Source of the DNA: an uncultured Gammaproteobacteria bacterium
GTDB taxonomy: Bacteria > Pseudomonadota > Gammaproteobacteria > UBA4575
Reading direction: 5' to 3'
DNA length: 40,358 nt
NCBI GenBank assembly: GCA_937922735.1
Contig: CALAJL010000016.1
Span: 1-40,358 of the forward strand
Numbering within the stretch: the first letter of the stretch is position 1; each line of letters begins with the position of its first letter. Both the position numbers and the translations under genes were made by a program. The notes under the pieces were generated by a model. That model did not search any database, was not told where the DNA came from, and worked only from the letters and a program-made list of their open reading frames with translations. Below are positions 22,401 to 32,961 of the stretch, in pieces.

Positions 22401-23672
22401 TTACTTATCTAGTATAACTGCAAACAATGCTGCTAGATCATGTTGTGGAATTACTTCCTGATCACGCTTTTCACGCAAATACTTTACCGTTACCGTTTGG
22501 TTATCAACTTCATCTTCACCCAAAATAAAAGCCAGTCTCGCATGTGATTTATCGGCTCGCTTCATTTGTGATTTTATACTACCTCCACCACAATTTGTTA
22601 CCACAGAAAGGCTATGAGGCGCCTTACGCATCTGATTTGCTAATTGCATACCTGCAATTTCAGCTTTTTCACCCATCAGCACCATATATACATCTACTGA
22701 TGGATCAAGATATTGTGATTCCTCTAATAACGATAGCAGCCTCTCTAAACCGATCGCAAACCCTGCAGCAGGACACGGCTTGCCTCCTAATTGCTCAATT
22801 AGACCGTCATAGCGGCCACCTGCGCAGATAGTAGCCTGAGCACCCAAGCCTTCTGCCACCCATTCAAATACCGTTTTACTGTAATAATCCAAACCACGTA
22901 CCAATCGTGGATTAATGGTGAATTCAATTTTTGCCGCTGTTAATAATTTTTGCAGCTGCGAAAAATGGTCCGCTGATTCTTCATCTAAATGATTTAATAG
23001 GCTTGGAGCATTTTGAATAATCTCTTGCATGTCAGGATTTTTACTATCCAGTATGCGCAAAGGATTTGAATGTAGTCGCGACTTTGCTTCCTTATCCAAC
23101 TTGTCTTCGAATTTTTGCAAATAGCTGATAAGAATGTCTCGGTATTGTTTTCGAGCTTCAGAAGAACCCAGACTATTTATCTCTAATCGAGGCTTCATTG
23201 GAAGATGAATACTCTCCCACATATGTGCACTTAATATAATAAGCTCTGCATCAATATCTGGACCAAGATAACCAAATGTCTCTACACCAAGCTGGTGAAA
23301 TTGACGGTAACGACCTTTTTGTGGGCGTTCATGACGGAAAAATGGGCCACAATACCAAAGCCGTTGTGGTTGACCATACAAAAACCCATGTTGTATACCC
23401 GCTCGCACACAACTGGCTGTTCCCTCAGGACGCAACGTTAAACTATCACCATTACGATCCTCAAAGGTGTACATTTCTTTTTCAACAATATCTGTAACTT
23501 CACCTAAAGAGCGTTTAAATAGCTCAGTTTGCTCAAGCAAAGGCATGCGGATTTCATGATAACCATACTGGCGTAAAATATTCTGCATTTCACGCTCGGT
23601 AGAGCGCAGCACATCACTATCTGGTGGCAATACATCATGCATGCCCCGAATGGACTGTATTCGCTTAGTCAT
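22401..23672 (-). CDS. hisS: Histidyl-tRNA synthetase
   Basis: The 423-residue enzyme carries class II motifs and His-specific signatures: motif 2 FRHERPQKGRYRQFHQ, the histidine-binding LVRGLDYYSKTVFEW, and motif 3 GFAIGLERL, followed by the anticodon-binding domain (about 325-423). It charges tRNA-His in the cytosol. Length matches E. coli (424). It lies 29 bases after rodZ; ispG, which sits between them in E. coli, is absent here. Confidence 0.98.
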   Translation of the reverse strand: MTKRIQSIRGMHDVLPPDSDVLRSTEREMQNILRQYGYHEIRMPLLEQTELFKRSLGEVTDIVEKEMYTFEDRNGDSLTLRPEGTASCVRAGIQHGFLYGQPQRLWYCGPFFRHERPQKGRYRQFHQLGVETFGYLGPDIDAELIILSAHMWESIHLPMKPRLEINSLGSSEARKQYRDILISYLQKFEDKLDKEAKSRLHSNPLRILDSKNPDMQEIIQNAPSLLNHLDEESADHFSQLQKLLTAAKIEFTINPRLVRGLDYYSKTVFEWVAEGLGAQATICAGGRYDGLIEQLGGKPCPAAGFAIGLERLLSLLEESQYLDPSVDVYMVLMGEKAEIAGMQLANQMRKAPHSLSVVTNCGGGSIKSQMKRADKSHARLAFILGEDEVDNQTVTVKYLREKRDQEVIPQHDLAALFAVILDK

Positions 23673-23701
23673 TTGAAATTAAATTTAAAAACGGAAAATG
23701 A

Positions 23702-24640
23702 TTAATTGAGCGAACCGCTCGAAACTTGGAACCGGGCTGTGCGATTATTTCTACTATATTGTGAATGATCAAAATAAAGCCCATTAACCTCTATCACCAC
23801 ACCAGGTGAATTACCAAGAAAAATTTCAAATGGCGGTTTACCACTTAAGTTTCTCACGACTCCTGGCTCAATCAAACCCTGCATTAAAGTATTCTCATCT
23901 GCATCTCTGATTTCTGTCCAGCTCTTTTCTGTATAGGTAACCGTCAGTATCTGCACCCCATCCAATGAAGACACTAGCGTAGGATTCAGTGAAGCCTCTT
24001 CCATAGCTTGTTGCTGATCTGCAGAAATATCTTCTACGCTATTTATATCTTCAAAATCACCTTGTGAAGGTTCATTCACAGAGGCTATCGTTGATGCTTC
24101 ATCTGTTTCTAACGTAATGTTTTCACTTGTAATAGAACTATTATTTTGTTGAGTAGAAGGCTTAACTTCAACCAACACCTCGCCAGCAACTGGCTTAGTT
24201 TCTGCTATTTGTTCTATTGATCCAGAAAATTGATTCGTATCAACCCACCAGGTGATTACTAGGCCAACTAGAATGGTTAGTACAGCTGCCGTACTCCATA
24301 GTATTGCTGGATCATAGCTATGCTTAGATTTTCTACTTACTTCAATTACCGGTTCACTGTAATGTTGATCCACATACAATTTAACCAACCCCTCGCCATT
24401 AATTCCGACGACTCGTGCATAGTTACGTAGATAACCACGTATATAAGTAGTTTCCGGCAAACTAGAATAATCATCTGATTCTAGTGATTGTATGATGTGT
24501 TTAGGCAGGTTAATTTGTTCGGCTATATCAGCTTGATTTAAAGATGCTGCCATACGCGCATTAATTAGCAAAGCGCCGATGCTTACGCTTTTTTTAAGTG
24601 ACTCATGAGTCTTATTGTTATTGTTGTTTTCTTCCTGCAT
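23702..24640 (-). CDS. rodZ: Cytoskeletal protein RodZ
   Basis: The 312-residue protein has the N-terminal helix-turn-helix (about 20-85, SIGALLINARMAASLNQADI, then IRGYLRNYARVVGI), a juxtamembrane basic patch (RKSKHSYDP), one transmembrane helix (about 110-131), a disordered acidic linker and a C-terminal periplasmic domain (ILTVTYTEKSWTEIRDADEN through FQVSSGSLN, DUF4115). RodZ anchors MreB to the membrane and keeps rod shape. It overlaps the 3' end of pilF by 23 bases, so its translation is coupled to that gene. A run of five Asn near the start is a small local oddity. Confidence 0.95.
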   Translation of the reverse strand: MQEENNNNNKTHESLKKSVSIGALLINARMAASLNQADIAEQINLPKHIIQSLESDDYSSLPETTYIRGYLRNYARVVGINGEGLVKLYVDQHYSEPVIEVSRKSKHSYDPAILWSTAAVLTILVGLVITWWVDTNQFSGSIEQIAETKPVAGEVLVEVKPSTQQNNSSITSENITLETDEASTIASVNEPSQGDFEDINSVEDISADQQQAMEEASLNPTLVSSLDGVQILTVTYTEKSWTEIRDADENTLMQGLIEPGVVRNLSGKPPFEIFLGNSPGVVIEVNGLYFDHSQYSRNNRTARFQVSSGSLN

Positions 24641-25400
24641 TCCAATAACTTTCTGCTAATAACCTTGCCTCTTGCGAGGATGGAAATGATCTTTTTAACT
24701 GATGAGCATAATCATCAGCCTTGCCCTGATTGCCTAAACTAGCTTCCGTTTGGTAAGCCGCCCACAATGATTGAGAATTATGTTTTGCTACGGTTTCGAA
24801 TTTACGAAAGTAAAATGATGCTTGTTCATACTCTTGTCGCTCAAAGGAAATTAATCCCATTTGGTACAGTGCAGTACGCTCTGATGCATTTTTTTCCAAC
24901 GATTTTCGAAAATATTCTTCAGCTTTTACTTTATCTGGCAATTTTAAAAAACAAGTGCCAGCATTTGCATATGCGGAATCAGCTTCACTATATAAGGGAT
25001 TATCCACCGCACGTAAAAACTGTTTTTCAGCCTCAAGAACTCTATCTCGATTACATAAAAACGTACCATAATTATTATGGGCTTTTGAGTCCTTGGGATC
25101 TAAAGAGATTGCTTTACGGAAATGCTTTTCAGCGACTTCATAGTCGCCCAATCTCTCTTGCAACAAAGCAAACACCCAGTGTGCAGTAGCAGAATTTGGG
25201 TCCTGCCTAAGCGCACGTCTTAGCTTTTCATCAGCGACTTTGTATTCGCCTTTGCTAAAATAACGCACACCTAACTGTATATTTATTTCAGCAGCTTTTT
25301 GATTTTCAGATAGCGGCGCATCAGAATTTGAAGTTGCGCATGCTGACATGAGCACTAGCGCTAAACTTAAAACCAATACATTGCGTAACATCATGCGCAT
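24618..25400 (-). CDS. pilF: Type IV pilus biogenesis lipoprotein PilF/PilW (pilotin)
   Basis: The 260-residue protein has a lipobox (LMSAC, Cys21) and about five TPR units (VRYFSKGEYKVADEKLRRAL, WVFALLQERLGDYEVAEKHF, NNYGTFLCNRDRVLEAEKQF and others). PilF helps the PilQ secretin reach and assemble in the outer membrane. Its place between rlmN and rodZ is standard in Pseudomonas-like gammaproteobacteria and implies that the organism makes type IV pili, although no other pil gene is in the window. It overlaps rlmN by 10 bases. Confidence 0.95.
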   Translation of the reverse strand: MRMMLRNVLVLSLALVLMSACATSNSDAPLSENQKAAEINIQLGVRYFSKGEYKVADEKLRRALRQDPNSATAHWVFALLQERLGDYEVAEKHFRKAISLDPKDSKAHNNYGTFLCNRDRVLEAEKQFLRAVDNPLYSEADSAYANAGTCFLKLPDKVKAEEYFRKSLEKNASERTALYQMGLISFERQEYEQASFYFRKFETVAKHNSQSLWAAYQTEASLGNQGKADDYAHQLKRSFPSSQEARLLAESYWNAGRKQQ

Positions 25401-26539
25401 ACAACCTCAATTTTATTTTTTAACAGGTCAGCATCATATAGCTTTTCAAAATGCTGTTTGCGCTTAGCCTGATCCTGAATATCACCAGCTAATTGGCCAC
25501 AAGCTGCAGCAATATCCTCACCCCTAGGACGACGCGTAATCGTTGTAATTCCTTCTGCTTGCAAAATTTCTCTAAATGATTCTATTGCATAGTCCGTTGA
25601 GCGTTCATAACCTGAATTAGGGAAAGCATTAAAAGGAATCAAATTAACTTTAGACGGTAACGTCTTTAATAATTTTGCTAGCTGCCTAGCATGTTCCGGT
25701 TGATCATTTATTTGATCTAACATGACATATTCAATAGTAATACTATGCTTGCGATTTTTATCTTCTAAAAAACGACGGCACGCATCCATTAATTCTGCAA
25801 TTGGGTAACGACGATTTAATGGAACAAGTTGATTTCTAACCTCATCATTAGGCGCATGCAATGACACTGCCAAGCTCACATCCATTGCTTCTCGCAACTT
25901 ATCGATCTTAGGAACCAAACCTGATGTGCTTACCGTTACTTTACGTTTTCCCAATCCGTAAGCATTGTCATCCATCATGATCTCTATGGCTTTAATCACA
26001 TTATTGAAATTAGCCAGTGGCTCACCCATGCCCATAAACACTACATTGCTAATAACACGTGCTTTATTCAATTGCTTACGCAAATGATGTTCCGCAAACC
26101 ATAGCTGGGCAATAATTTGTGCGGAAGTAAGATTGCCTGCAAAACCTTGTCTAGCGGTTGCACAGAATGTGCAATCTAAAATACAACCAACCTGTGATGA
26201 CACGCATAATGTCGCCCTATCACCTTCTGGTATATATACCGTCTCAACTGCATTTTTATCATCAACGCGCAACAACCACTTTCGCGTACCATCGGTAGAT
26301 ATTTCTTCGCTAACCATTTCAGGCATTTTCATTTCAGCATTTTCAATTAACCAATCACGCAATGATTTACTAAGGTTTGTCATCTGCTCATAATCAGTAA
26401 CACCTTGCTGATGAGTCCACTTCATAATTTGTGTGGCACGAAAAGATTTTTCATCAATAGCAGAAAAAAACGCTTCCAAATCTTGTTGGGTCATTCCCAT
26501 CAAGTTGTGAGCTTCTGTTTGCTGTTGAATTAGTTTCAT
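25391..26539 (-). CDS. rlmN: Dual-specificity rRNA/tRNA adenine-C2 methyltransferase RlmN
   Basis: The 382-residue radical-SAM enzyme has the CxxxCxxC motif at Cys119, Cys123 and Cys126 (GCILDCTFCA), the S-adenosylmethionine-binding GEP (FMGMGEPLANF) and the methyl-carrying Cys347 (AACGQ). It methylates A2503 of 23S rRNA and A37 of several tRNAs. Start and length fit the family. It follows ndk with a 17-base gap and is coupled to pilF by overlap. Confidence 0.98.
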   Translation of the reverse strand: MKLIQQQTEAHNLMGMTQQDLEAFFSAIDEKSFRATQIMKWTHQQGVTDYEQMTNLSKSLRDWLIENAEMKMPEMVSEEISTDGTRKWLLRVDDKNAVETVYIPEGDRATLCVSSQVGCILDCTFCATARQGFAGNLTSAQIIAQLWFAEHHLRKQLNKARVISNVVFMGMGEPLANFNNVIKAIEIMMDDNAYGLGKRKVTVSTSGLVPKIDKLREAMDVSLAVSLHAPNDEVRNQLVPLNRRYPIAELMDACRRFLEDKNRKHSITIEYVMLDQINDQPEHARQLAKLLKTLPSKVNLIPFNAFPNSGYERSTDYAIESFREILQAEGITTITRRPRGEDIAAACGQLAGDIQDQAKRKQHFEKLYDADLLKNKIEVVCA

Positions 26540-26556
26540 ATTCGCATTTATAAATT

Positions 26557-27000
26557 TTACTCAGCGATACTTTCGCTGCGATGATAAATCTGCTTCTCAG
26601 GGAAAAAGAAATTTATTTCGATTAATGCGTTTTCTTCTGAATCCGAACCATGTGCTGCATTATGTGCATCTGATGTTGCAAAGTTTGCACGTATTGTTCC
26701 GGGCTCTGCTTGACCAAACATTGTTGCACCCATTACTTTACGATATGTCTTAATTGCATCGTCGCCTTCTAGCACTTGCACAACCACGGGACCTGATGTC
26801 ATAAAATCAATCAAGGATTCATAAAACGGTTTGCCTTTATGCACCGCATAGAAATCGCCAGCTTGTTGCCTACTTAAGCGAGTCATTTTCATCGCTACAA
26901 TAGATAGCCCTACTTCTTCAATTTGTGCCTGAATTTTTCCAATTAAATTAGCGTGAACAGCATCAGGCTTGATGATGGACAAAGTGCGTTCCATTGCCAT
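26557..27000 (-). CDS. ndk: Nucleoside diphosphate kinase
   Basis: The 147-residue enzyme has the phosphorylated His117 in NAAHGSDS, the nucleotide-binding IKPDAV near the N-terminus and the conserved [17 protein letters not shown]. It balances nucleoside triphosphates by transferring the gamma phosphate. The ATG at 27000 has GGAG about ten bases upstream; an ATG two codons later gives the length closest to the usual 143-145. The 211-base gap to iscX on its 5' side should hold its promoter, although I could not fix convincing boxes there. Confidence 0.97.
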   Translation of the reverse strand: MAMERTLSIIKPDAVHANLIGKIQAQIEEVGLSIVAMKMTRLSRQQAGDFYAVHKGKPFYESLIDFMTSGPVVVQVLEGDDAIKTYRKVMGATMFGQAEPGTIRANFATSDAHNAAHGSDSEENALIEINFFFPEKQIYHRSESIAE

Positions 27001-27211
27001 GAGATAAAAACTCCCTAGAAGTTAAAAATATTAATATGAAATCTAGCTATTTGAGCTTACGATTTGATTTAATCGCAATTTTCGCTGATTTTTCAGTGAA
27101 TTCTACTCCCTGAGAGCAGTATGAAGCAATGCTTGATAGGCACGGAAAGGAAGTGAATATGCCCGATTGTCTGACTGGGTTTGGTAACAATTAATCGCTT
27201 ATAAAGCTTTA

Positions 27212-27412
27212 TCAATCTCGCTCATCGAGCCATGCCATTTGGATGGCTTCAAGGATTTTCTCATTTGAAGATTCCGGGTCATCCTGAAACTCTGGCAATG
27301 CACAAATCCATGCGTGCATATCCGTATATCGCACATATTGAGGATCCACATCGCCATGCGCCTCATCTAAAGCAATAGCAATATCCAATGTATCGGTCCA
27401 TTTTAGGTCCAT
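27212..27412 (-). CDS. iscX: Fe-S cluster assembly protein IscX
   Basis: The 66-residue acidic protein matches IscX ([18 protein letters not shown] near the start, [20 protein letters not shown] in the middle, [13 protein letters not shown] at the end). It binds IscS and iron and tunes cluster formation. It closes the isc operon, 68 bases after fdx. Confidence 0.97.
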   Translation of the reverse strand: MDLKWTDTLDIAIALDEAHGDVDPQYVRYTDMHAWICALPEFQDDPESSNEKILEAIQMAWLDERD

Positions 27413-27480
27413 TAGTTTTCTCTCAATCTATGTTAAATTTTGAATAAAAGCCCTGTGATCTCATGATCTTATGTCTCTGA

Positions 27481-27819
27481 TTAGTGGTTTTCAGAAACCA
27501 TATTGATGGTGTATTTTGGTATTTCTATCACCAAATCTTCGTTGCCGATAATCGCTTGGCAGCTCAATCGAGAATCTGGCTCCAAACCCCAGGCTTTATC
27601 GAGATAATCCTCTTCGTTCTCTTCAGCTTCAGCAAGGGAATCCATACCCTCACGTACATACACATGACAAGTAGTACAGGCACATGATTTTTCACATGCA
27701 TGTTCGATATCTACATCGTTCATAAGTGCCGCATCACAGATACTGACACCAGATTCCACCTCGATAGTCTTACCTTGCGGGCAAATTTCTTCATGGGGCA
27801 TTATAGTTAATATTGGCAT
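27481..27819 (-). CDS. fdx: Adrenodoxin-type [2Fe-2S] ferredoxin of the ISC system
   Basis: The 112-residue protein holds the cluster ligands Cys42, Cys48, Cys51 and Cys87 (HACEKSCACTTCHVYV and RLSCQA), with the additional Cys46, at exactly the E. coli Fdx positions. It delivers electrons for cluster assembly on IscU. It lies 12 bases after hscA in the isc operon. Confidence 0.98.
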   Translation of the reverse strand: MPILTIMPHEEICPQGKTIEVESGVSICDAALMNDVDIEHACEKSCACTTCHVYVREGMDSLAEAEENEEDYLDKAWGLEPDSRLSCQAIIGNEDLVIEIPKYTINMVSENH

Positions 27820-27831
27820 TTTTTAACCCTT

Positions 27832-29715
27832 CTATTCAAATTCTTCAACACGATGACCTTTCATTACTTGCTGCACGCTTCTATTCATCCTCCGTGCAAT
27901 AAATTCTTCGCTATCACTTTCTAAATCTTGAATGGCTTGCTTAATAGCATCACTATCATCACCCTGGCGAGCCGCTAACAAAATACTTTTACATTGCTCA
28001 ATTTTAGCCAATTCGTCTTCAGATAATAATTCACCATCTTTTGCTAATGCAGACTTCAGTGACTCTAATACACGGTCGGCCTCTACTTGCTGTTCAGCTA
28101 GTTGTCGCATTTGCATATCATCTTTAGCATGCCTAAATGAATCGTTCAGCATCGTTTCAATTTCTATATCCGTCAAACCATAAGATGGTTTCACTTCAAC
28201 GCTAGCATTAACACCGCTGCTCTCTTCTTCAGCACTGACACTTAACAAACCGTCAGCATCGACTTGAAAAGTAACCACAATATGCGCAGCACCAGCCACC
28301 ATGGGCGGTATGCCGGTTAAATCAAATGTCGCTAGAGAGCGGCAGTCTGAAACTTTTTCTCGTTCACCTTGTAGTACATGCACGCGCATAGCCGTTTGCC
28401 CATCTTTAAAGGTGGTAAATTTTTGTGCTCTAGTAACGGGAATAACGGTATTACGATCAATTATTTTCTCTACCAACTCACCCATTGTTTCTATACCTAA
28501 AGACAATGGCAATACATCAAGCAGCAACATTTCTTCATCAGGATTATTGCCCGCAAGCTTATCAGCCTGTTGTGCTGCACCCACCGCAACAACTTTATCT
28601 GGATCAATATTCGTTAATGGCTCTTTGCCAAAAAATTCAGCTACTTTCTCACGCACATAAGGCGTTCGGGTTGATCCACCCACCATCACTACGTTTTCAA
28701 CATCTGTAGGTTCAACACCTGATTCACGAAGTGCTTTTCTACACCAAGCAATTGTCTTATTAATATGAGGTTCAATTAATGTTTCAAACTGATTTCGCGA
28801 CAAAGTGATCTCAAAGTCATCAGCTTTATTCAAACGCACACTTATGTGTGCTTCTTGCTGTGTACTTAATACTTCTTTTACACGACGTGCTTCTTTCATT
28901 ACACGCCTCATAAGCTGATGATCCTGTCCTGCTTGTGCATCGATCTCAACTTTCGCATGCTTTAATAGCCATACAGCAATTTCACGATCGAAATCATCCC
29001 CGCCCAATGCAGTGTCACCACCCGTTGATAACACCTCGAACACACCTCTGGTGAGTTTCAAGATGGAGATATCAAAAGTACCGCCTCCCAGATCATATAT
29101 TGCCGTAACTCCTTCGGCCTTCTGGTCTAAACCATATGCAACGGCTGCCGCAGTGGGCTCATTAAGTAATCGAAAAACATTTAAGCCTGCGAGTGTTGCT
29201 GCGTCTTTAGTTGCTTGACGTTGCGCATCATCAAAATAAGCAGGTACCGTAATCACCACGCCGACCAATTCACCACCCAAAGAAAGCTCTGCTCGCTGAC
29301 GCAAGTGTTTTAAAATTTCTGCAGATACTTCTACAGCTGTGACCGCTCCTCCAGCTGTATCAATACGAGGCACATTACTTTCATGACGAGTGAATTTATA
29401 TGGAAGATAACCCTCTAGGGCAGTCAAATCACGTTCCGACCTACCCATTAGACGCTTTACTGAAGCGAGCGTATTCAAAGGATCGGTCGTAGCATGTGAC
29501 AAAGCATTTGACCCTACAGTGACATCACCATTGGCAGAGTATCTAACTACAGATGGCAGTAAATGAACACCATCTTCATCAGCCAGTGTATCCGCCACTC
29601 CACTTCTTACGGTTGCAACCAGAGAATTAGTCGTACCCAAATCCATTCCTACAGCAAGTTTATGTTCATGCGGCGCAGTAGATTGACCAGGTTCTGAGAT
29701 TTGCAACAATGCCAT
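27832..29715 (-). CDS. hscA: Fe-S assembly Hsp70 chaperone HscA
   Basis: The 627-residue Hsp70 has the ATPase signatures [29 protein letters not shown] and [15 protein letters not shown], then the substrate-binding domain (from about 390, [14 protein letters not shown]) and helical lid. HscA works with HscB to release clusters from IscU by recognising its LPPVK motif, present in the IscU of this window. It is six bases after hscB and 12 before fdx. Confidence 0.98.
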   Translation of the reverse strand: MALLQISEPGQSTAPHEHKLAVGMDLGTTNSLVATVRSGVADTLADEDGVHLLPSVVRYSANGDVTVGSNALSHATTDPLNTLASVKRLMGRSERDLTALEGYLPYKFTRHESNVPRIDTAGGAVTAVEVSAEILKHLRQRAELSLGGELVGVVITVPAYFDDAQRQATKDAATLAGLNVFRLLNEPTAAAVAYGLDQKAEGVTAIYDLGGGTFDISILKLTRGVFEVLSTGGDTALGGDDFDREIAVWLLKHAKVEIDAQAGQDHQLMRRVMKEARRVKEVLSTQQEAHISVRLNKADDFEITLSRNQFETLIEPHINKTIAWCRKALRESGVEPTDVENVVMVGGSTRTPYVREKVAEFFGKEPLTNIDPDKVVAVGAAQQADKLAGNNPDEEMLLLDVLPLSLGIETMGELVEKIIDRNTVIPVTRAQKFTTFKDGQTAMRVHVLQGEREKVSDCRSLATFDLTGIPPMVAGAAHIVVTFQVDADGLLSVSAEEESSGVNASVEVKPSYGLTDIEIETMLNDSFRHAKDDMQMRQLAEQQVEADRVLESLKSALAKDGELLSEDELAKIEQCKSILLAARQGDDSDAIKQAIQDLESDSEEFIARRMNRSVQQVMKGHRVEEFE

Positions 29716-29721
29716 AATAAA

Positions 29722-30264
29722 TTACAGTAGTTCTTCTTCAAATTGTTCTATTTTTTTGCGGACTTGATTAGTTAGCCGCTCATAAAATTGCAATTTTAAT
29801 GCCGTCTCTTTTGCAACATTAAGCTCACGTTTCTCAAACTGCATAGTAAATTCTGAGATCAGCATTTGTTGTTGTGCTTTTAACTCATTTGACAATCTAT
29901 CAAGCTCTTTCAAGGGATTTTGTGCATGACTTGCATCTTCTACTTGTTCATGTAGCTCCATCGTCTGCATCAAGAACGCTGCATCACTCGATGTTTCGGT
30001 ATCTGCATTAAATTCTATATCACAAAGTTTGAGCAAATAATGAGAGCGCTTTAAGTCACTTTTTAAAGTTGCATAAGCTTCGTTTATAAACGCTGTAGTT
30101 TGCACAGAAATGCGGCGTTCCTGATCATTAGCGTTTGCAAACTTGTCTGGATGCCAAGCACTTTGAAAAGAGCGATACTTTTCAGATAATTGCTCTTGAT
30201 CAATAATATATTTTTCAGAAAATCCAAATAGCTCAAAATAGTTTTGAGTAAGGTCAACATTCAT
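29722..30264 (-). CDS. hscB: Fe-S assembly J-domain co-chaperone HscB
   Basis: The 180-residue protein has a J domain with the HPD motif at residues 38-40 (AWHPDKF) and a C-terminal three-helix IscU-binding part (about 90-180). It stimulates HscA ATP hydrolysis and hands over IscU. The 145-base gap on its 5' side, before iscA, is the widest inside the core isc operon and may hold an internal promoter; an ACGTA/TACGT inverted repeat is seen there (near 30320-30340). Confidence 0.97.
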   Translation of the reverse strand: MNVDLTQNYFELFGFSEKYIIDQEQLSEKYRSFQSAWHPDKFANANDQERRISVQTTAFINEAYATLKSDLKRSHYLLKLCDIEFNADTETSSDAAFLMQTMELHEQVEDASHAQNPLKELDRLSNELKAQQQMLISEFTMQFEKRELNVAKETALKLQFYERLTNQVRKKIEQFEEELL

Positions 30265-30409
30265 ATTTAAATTTCTTAAAAGAAGTGCTTAAAAAGTATT
30301 TGATTTTGCCACTAAGTGAAACGTATGACTCTTACGTAGCCGAACACAAGCTATAGCAAACGAGTAACAAGAGAGGAACTAATTCGAAATATCGTGGCAA
30401 TTATACATT

Positions 30410-30733
30410 CTAAACGCTGAAACTTTCCCCACACCCACAACGATCTTTTTCATTAGGATTAGTAAACTTAAAACCCTCATTCAAACCTTCGCGAGTGAAG
30501 TCCAATTCAGTACCATCCAGGTAGACCATGCTTTTAGGGTTGATAATAACTTTTACACCCTTATCTTCAAAAACCTGATCTTCTGCTTCTAATTGATCTG
30601 CAAACTCGATGGTATAGGCCATACCAGAACAACCCGTGGTTTTAACACCTAAACGCACACCCAAACCTTTACCTCTTTTCTCGAGATAGTTTTTTACATG
30701 CGTTGCTGCACTATCGGTCAATGAAATAGACAT
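30410..30733 (-). CDS. iscA: Iron-sulfur cluster assembly protein IscA
   Basis: The 107-residue A-type carrier has the three conserved cysteines Cys35 (TTGCSGM), Cys99 and Cys101 (RCGCGES) at the E. coli positions. It carries clusters or iron from IscU to target proteins. It is 15 bases after iscU. Confidence 0.98.
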   Translation of the reverse strand: MSISLTDSAATHVKNYLEKRGKGLGVRLGVKTTGCSGMAYTIEFADQLEAEDQVFEDKGVKVIINPKSMVYLDGTELDFTREGLNEGFKFTNPNEKDRCGCGESFSV

Positions 30734-30748
30734 ATCATTTGCTCTGCT

Positions 30749-31153
30749 TTAAGCAATCTTCTTTTGTTGTTGACCATCTGCCTTAGACTTGAGATCTGTA
30801 ATTGCAGCTTTAATTGCATCTTCAGCTAAAACAGAACAGTGAATCTTAACAGGTGGAAGCGCTAATTCTTCTGCAATATCAGTGTTTTTAATTTCACTTG
30901 CCTGTTCAAGCGTCTTACCTTTAACCCATTCAGTTAATAAGCTAGACGAAGCAATCGCAGAACCACATCCATAGGTTTTAAATTTCGCATCCTCAATGAC
31001 ACCATCATCACCTACTTTAATTTGCAATTTCATTACATCACCACAAGCAGGTGCACCTACCATACCGGTGCCAACAGTCGGGTCACCTTTCTCAAAAGAC
31101 CCTACGTTGCGAGGATTTTCATAGTGATCTAACACTTTGTCACTGTATGCCAT
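30749..31153 (-). CDS. iscU: Fe-S cluster scaffold IscU
   Basis: The 134-residue scaffold has the ligands Cys37 (APACGD), Asp39, Cys63 (YGCGSA), His105 and Cys106 (IHCSVL), plus the chaperone-recognition motif LPPVK at 99-103. The last ten residues (KADGQQQKKIA) are a short extra tail relative to E. coli (128). It is 43 bases after iscS. Confidence 0.98.
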   Translation of the reverse strand: MAYSDKVLDHYENPRNVGSFEKGDPTVGTGMVGAPACGDVMKLQIKVGDDGVIEDAKFKTYGCGSAIASSSLLTEWVKGKTLEQASEIKNTDIAEELALPPVKIHCSVLAEDAIKAAITDLKSKADGQQQKKIA

Positions 31154-31196
31154 GGTTATCGTCTCCTATTATCTTATTAAATCTATTAGTAAATAT

Positions 31197-32420
31197 TTAG
31201 TGTGCAGCCCATTCGATCGACTTTAGATCAATTCCTTCTTTATACATATCCCATAAAGGCGAAAGATCGCGCAATTTAAGAACTGCTTTTCGAATTAATT
31301 CTACTGAGAAATCAACTTCTTCGACGGTGGTAAAACGCCCTATCGTAAATCGGAGCGAGCTATGAGCTAATTCATCATCACGCCCTATCGCGCGTAATAC
31401 ATAACTGGGCTCAAGCGATGCACTAGTACAAGCGGACCCAGAAGACACCGCAAGATCCTTAAGTGCCATAATCAAGCTTTCACCTTCGACATAATTAAAA
31501 CTTACATTCAAGTTACCTGGAATTCGTTGCTCCAAATCACCATTGATATAGATTTCTTCCATATCTTTTAAACCATTCAACAATCTATTTCGTAACATCA
31601 ATATTCGTTCATTATCTGACGCCATTTCTTCTTTAGCTAATCGAAATGCCTCACCCATTCCCACTATCTGGTGAGTAGCTAGCGTGCCTGAACGCATACC
31701 TCGTTCATGCCCACCACCGTGCATTTGCGCTTCGATACGGATACGAGGCTTCCTGCGCACATACAAAGCACCAATACCTTTTGGACCATACGCTTTATGT
31801 GCCGACAAGCTCATTAGATCCACATTCATATCTTCAACATCAACAGACACTTTGCCAGGACTTTGTGCTGCATCCACATGAAGTATTATTTTACGTTCAC
31901 GTGTAATTTCGCCAATTGCTTTAATATCTTGAATCACACCAATCTCATTATTTACGTGCATAATTGAGACCAACACGGTGTCATCACGAAGTGCAGCTTT
32001 TAATGTCTCTAAATCAACCAAACCATTGTCGCGCGGCTCTAAATATGTAACTTCAAAACCTTCGCGCTCAAGTTGACGACAAGTATCTAACACTGCCTTA
32101 TGCTCGGTTTTACAGGTGACAATATGTTTACCATTCTTCTGATAAAAATGTGCAGCACCTTTAATAGCCAAGTTATTTGATTCGGTAGCACCACTAGTCC
32201 AAACAATTTCTTTTGGATTTGCATTAATTAACGCAGCAACATTATTGCGTGCTTCTTCTACTGCTTTATCTGCATCCCATCCAAATATATGGCTGCGTGA
32301 TGCGGGGTTTCCAAAATTACCTTCTTTGGTTAAACATTCCATCATGGCTTTAGCAACACGTTCATCAACTGGTGTGGTTGCACTGTAATCTAGATAAATT
32401 GGTATGTTTACGTTTGTCAC
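31197..32420 (-). CDS. iscS: Cysteine desulfurase IscS
   Basis: The 407-residue enzyme has the PLP-binding Lys209 ([12 protein letters not shown]), His107 (KTEHKA) and the mobile sulfur-carrying Cys331 ([10 protein letters not shown]). It takes sulfur from cysteine and supplies IscU and tRNA thiolation. Length is close to E. coli (404). It lies 38 bases after iscR. Confidence 0.98.
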   Translation of the reverse strand: MTNVNIPIYLDYSATTPVDERVAKAMMECLTKEGNFGNPASRSHIFGWDADKAVEEARNNVAALINANPKEIVWTSGATESNNLAIKGAAHFYQKNGKHIVTCKTEHKAVLDTCRQLEREGFEVTYLEPRDNGLVDLETLKAALRDDTVLVSIMHVNNEIGVIQDIKAIGEITRERKIILHVDAAQSPGKVSVDVEDMNVDLMSLSAHKAYGPKGIGALYVRRKPRIRIEAQMHGGGHERGMRSGTLATHQIVGMGEAFRLAKEEMASDNERILMLRNRLLNGLKDMEEIYINGDLEQRIPGNLNVSFNYVEGESLIMALKDLAVSSGSACTSASLEPSYVLRAIGRDDELAHSSLRFTIGRFTTVEEVDFSVELIRKAVLKLRDLSPLWDMYKEGIDLKSIEWAAH

Positions 32421-32458
32421 TTTTGTTTCCTTAAAAAACTTAGCTTAAATAAATATTG

Positions 32459-32929
32459 TTAACTGAACTCAACTCGATGCACTTGATCATTGCTACTCGA
32501 ATCTTGACGATTCGCAACTTCAAGTACACTTAAATTACTCACTGCTTGAGCCAAGCTTATGTTAGAAAGATAACTTCGTATCTCTCCACTCAAATTTTCC
32601 CATAAGTCATGTGTCAAACAACGTTGATGATTTTGACAATCGGCTTTACCACGACAACGCGTTGTATCTACACTCTCATCTACAGCATCAATCACATCTG
32701 CAATCGCAATCTGTTCCGAATCCACCGCTAATGAATAACCACCACCAGGTCCGCGAGTGCTTTTCACCAAGCCTTGTTTACGTAAGCGTGTGAAAAGTTG
32801 CTCTAAATACGACAAAGAAATACCTTGTCGTTCTGCTATATCCGACAACGAAACAGGACCGGCTTGATGATGCAGTGCGATATCAAACATCGCAGTTACT
32901 GCGTATCGCCCTTTAGTGCTGAGTTTCAT
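32459..32929 (-). CDS. iscR: Fe-S cluster sensing regulator IscR
   Basis: The 156-residue Rrf2-family protein has a winged helix (about 1-60) and the [2Fe-2S] ligands Cys92, Cys98, Cys104 and His107 ([19 protein letters not shown]), identical in position to E. coli. With its cluster it represses the isc operon; without it, it controls other genes. The likely operator lies at 32972-32996, 43 bases before its start codon. Confidence 0.98.
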   Translation of the reverse strand: MKLSTKGRYAVTAMFDIALHHQAGPVSLSDIAERQGISLSYLEQLFTRLRKQGLVKSTRGPGGGYSLAVDSEQIAIADVIDAVDESVDTTRCRGKADCQNHQRCLTHDLWENLSGEIRSYLSNISLAQAVSNLSVLEVANRQDSSSNDQVHRVEFS

Positions 32930-32961
32930 AGTAACCTGCCCTCGTTTTTAGCTTTGATGCT

